From: Marinoscillum sp. 108
Lineage (GTDB): Bacteria; Bacteroidota; Bacteroidia; Cytophagales; Cyclobacteriaceae
NCBI RefSeq assembly: GCF_902506655.1
Contig: NZ_LR734817.1
Span: 62,001-126,000 of the forward strand
Direction: 5' to 3'
DNA: 64,000 nucleotides
Shown here: one piece after another, positions 62,642-64,000 of the stretch
How the letters are laid out: each line of letters opens with the position of its first letter
How positions within the stretch are numbered: the first letter of the stretch is position 1
The notes under the pieces: generated by a model
The model's input: only the letters and a program-made list of their open reading frames with translations
What the model was told of the DNA's origin: nothing
Databases searched by the model: none
Position numbers and translations under genes: made by a program

Positions 62642-64000
62642 ATGGAATTCTTCAACTACTGGCCTTTATTTGTCATTTTCATAATCGCTTGGATCGTTCC
62701 GCTCATACTTTCCTGGCTGGAAGTGAGCAAGGTACCTTCAGTGATTGTGGAAATCGTGATGGGGGTGATTGTAGGGCCCTATGTACTGGATCTGATCGAA
62801 CCCACGCCTTTGATGGATTTCCTGGCAGGTACAGGTTTTCTATTCTTAATTTTCCTATCGGGCCTGGAGATTGACGTCCCAAAGATGATCTCCTCTTTAC
62901 CCAAGGGACGGATCAGGATCATTGATATCCTGAGTAATTCCCTGCTCGTGGCTTTATTTATCTATTTCGGCTCATTGTTTTTGTCCATCCCAATGGCATG
63001 GCTCATCAGTCAGTTTATCGAAATCGATCTGATATTTTACATTCTGCTCTTCCCCACTGTTGCCTTGAGCATTACAGTACCCATCCTGAAATCTGAAGGC
63101 GAGCTTACACGAAAATTTGGGCAGATCATGCTCATGGAAGGGGCTATTGCCACCATCATGAGTATCATCCTTATTTCGGTGTATTCCGGGGTGCTGAAAA
63201 ATGGCTTTCAGGTGGAGCTCTTGCTTTTTACCGTCATCTTCATCGTATTCATACTCACCTATGTCATCGGTCGCCGACTTATCAAAGTACGCACCTTCCA
63301 AAAGGTACTCTACACCCTGGAGCATGCCGCCAGCCAGATCAGAGTAAGGGGCACAGTGGCTTTGCTTTTGTTTTTTGTGCTCATTGCCTACCTCATAGAT
63401 ACGGAGCTGGCTATGGGCGCCTTTTTTGCCGGCGTACTACTCAGCTTGTTTATCAATAAAGAACGCTCCGCACTGGTATTTAAGCTGGACGGCATGAGTT
63501 ATGGCTTCTTCATTCCCATATTTTTCATCATGGTAGGGGTGCAACTGGATGTGTCGGCACTGAGCCAATTTGGCGAATCCATTCCTTTTGTACTCACCCT
63601 GGTGCTGGGCTTTTTTGCTACCCAGGTGTTACCCGCCCTTATCCTCATTAAAGTTTTTGGATTAAAAAAAGCACTGGCCGGAGGAGTATTACTGACCGCC
63701 CGTATGGGATTGACCATAGCTGCCGCGCAAATAGGTCTGTCATTGCAGGTGATCACTGCCGCAGACAATGCCGCCATCGTGGCAGCGGCCATTTTCACCA
63801 GTTTACTCTCACCTCTGGCCTATAAGTTCTTCAGCCAGGAAGAAGACCTCTACTATAGCATCTATATTTTCGGTGGCAGCAAGGCCAGTTTACTACTTGC
63901 CGAGCGCATGAAAATGCACGATATCCCATGCCTGACGATCATTCAGAATCAAGCAATTATTCCTGATTTTGAACAAAAAAACCTCAATATATGGGCTGTG
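62642..64000 (+). CDS. CPA2 family cation:proton antiporter, N-terminal part
   Basis: The ATG at 62642 begins an open frame of 453 codons that runs off the right edge. About twelve helices form a Na+/H+ exchanger domain of the CPA2 type; examples are 'VPSVIVEIVMGVIVGPYVLD' and 'TGFLFLIFLSGLEIDVPKM'. After residue about 400 a Rossmann-like segment begins (YSIYIFGGSKASLLLAERM), consistent with a TrkA-N/KefB-like regulatory domain that continues outside the window. The transported cation is not certain. Confidence 0.88.
   Translation, partial: MEFFNYWPLFVIFIIAWIVPLILSWLEVSKVPSVIVEIVMGVIVGPYVLDLIEPTPLMDFLAGTGFLFLIFLSGLEIDVPKMISSLPKGRIRIIDILSNSLLVALFIYFGSLFLSIPMAWLISQFIEIDLIFYILLFPTVALSITVPILKSEGELTRKFGQIMLMEGAIATIMSIILISVYSGVLKNGFQVELLLFTVIFIVFILTYVIGRRLIKVRTFQKVLYTLEHAASQIRVRGTVALLLFFVLIAYLIDTELAMGAFFAGVLLSLFINKERSALVFKLDGMSYGFFIPIFFIMVGVQLDVSALSQFGESIPFVLTLVLGFFATQVLPALILIKVFGLKKALAGGVLLTARMGLTIAAAQIGLSLQVITAADNAAIVAAAIFTSLLSPLAYKFFSQEEDLYYSIYIFGGSKASLLLAERMKMHDIPCLTIIQNQAIIPDFEQKNLNIWAV

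Overview
The window looks like a chromosomal segment of a marine-type Bacteroidota bacterium, most likely of the order Cytophagales. The grounds are several secreted proteins with type IX secretion (T9SS) C-terminal sorting domains of both known kinds, a gliding-motility-associated C-terminal domain, Bacteroidota-type promoters (TAnnTTTG at -7), hybrid TPR/histidine kinase/receiver/AraC one-protein sensors, a Na+-translocating NADH:quinone reductase, and an arginine operon with the Bacteroidota-type N-acylornithine carbamoyltransferase. No rRNA, tRNA, CRISPR array, insertion sequence or prophage was seen. This is mostly core genome with a few accessory pieces.

Layout. 1-239 is the N-terminus of a RecB/AddA-like UvrD helicase, followed by a small exported TonB-C-domain protein. 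780-8490 is a tight eight-gene arginine/proline operon on the minus strand (GNAT, argG, argC, proC, argF', argB, M20 deacylase, argH). 8724-14006 holds a DUF502 membrane protein and nqrABCDE without nqrF. 14118-16690 is a second tight operon: fabD, a 49-residue lipoprotein, cmk and ispH. 16742-21362 holds two related secreted proteins (one with a type A and one with a type B T9SS signal) and a DCC-family oxidoreductase. 21532-24996 is sdhCAB with a clear promoter and terminator, followed by a large membrane-anchored protein of unknown role. 27802-35289 has a MATE exporter, a divergent nucleotidyltransferase-fold protein, an M3 peptidase, an MscS channel and a quinone oxidoreductase.

35290-35940 is non-coding and carries a striking array of exact 21-bp palindromic units. 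35941-43125 encodes a 2394-residue secreted protein with five leucine-rich-repeat modules, Ig-like domains and a T9SS tail, with a LuxR-type regulator next to it. 44187-47168 has an alpha/beta hydrolase and a BlaI/M56 regulatory pair behind three copies of one operator dyad. 47224-59325 is rich in signalling genes: an ExbB-like protein, a membrane LytTR regulator, two paralogous hybrid sensor kinases on either side of tyrA and an aminotransferase, and a PadR/FtsX-type permease pair. 59710-64000 holds a cystathionine gamma-synthase family enzyme, a DinB-like protein, a fatty acid desaturase and the start of a CPA2 cation/proton antiporter.

Points most worth following up are the 21-bp palindrome array, the degenerate nucleotidyltransferase at 29546-30541, the lipoprotein coupled by TGATG junctions on both sides, the three-site BlaI-type operator, the arginine route that appears to use succinylated intermediates, the missing nqrF, and a strong minus-strand terminator at 59428-59456 with no gene in front of it. 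I did not find a clear new multi-gene defence or metabolic system.
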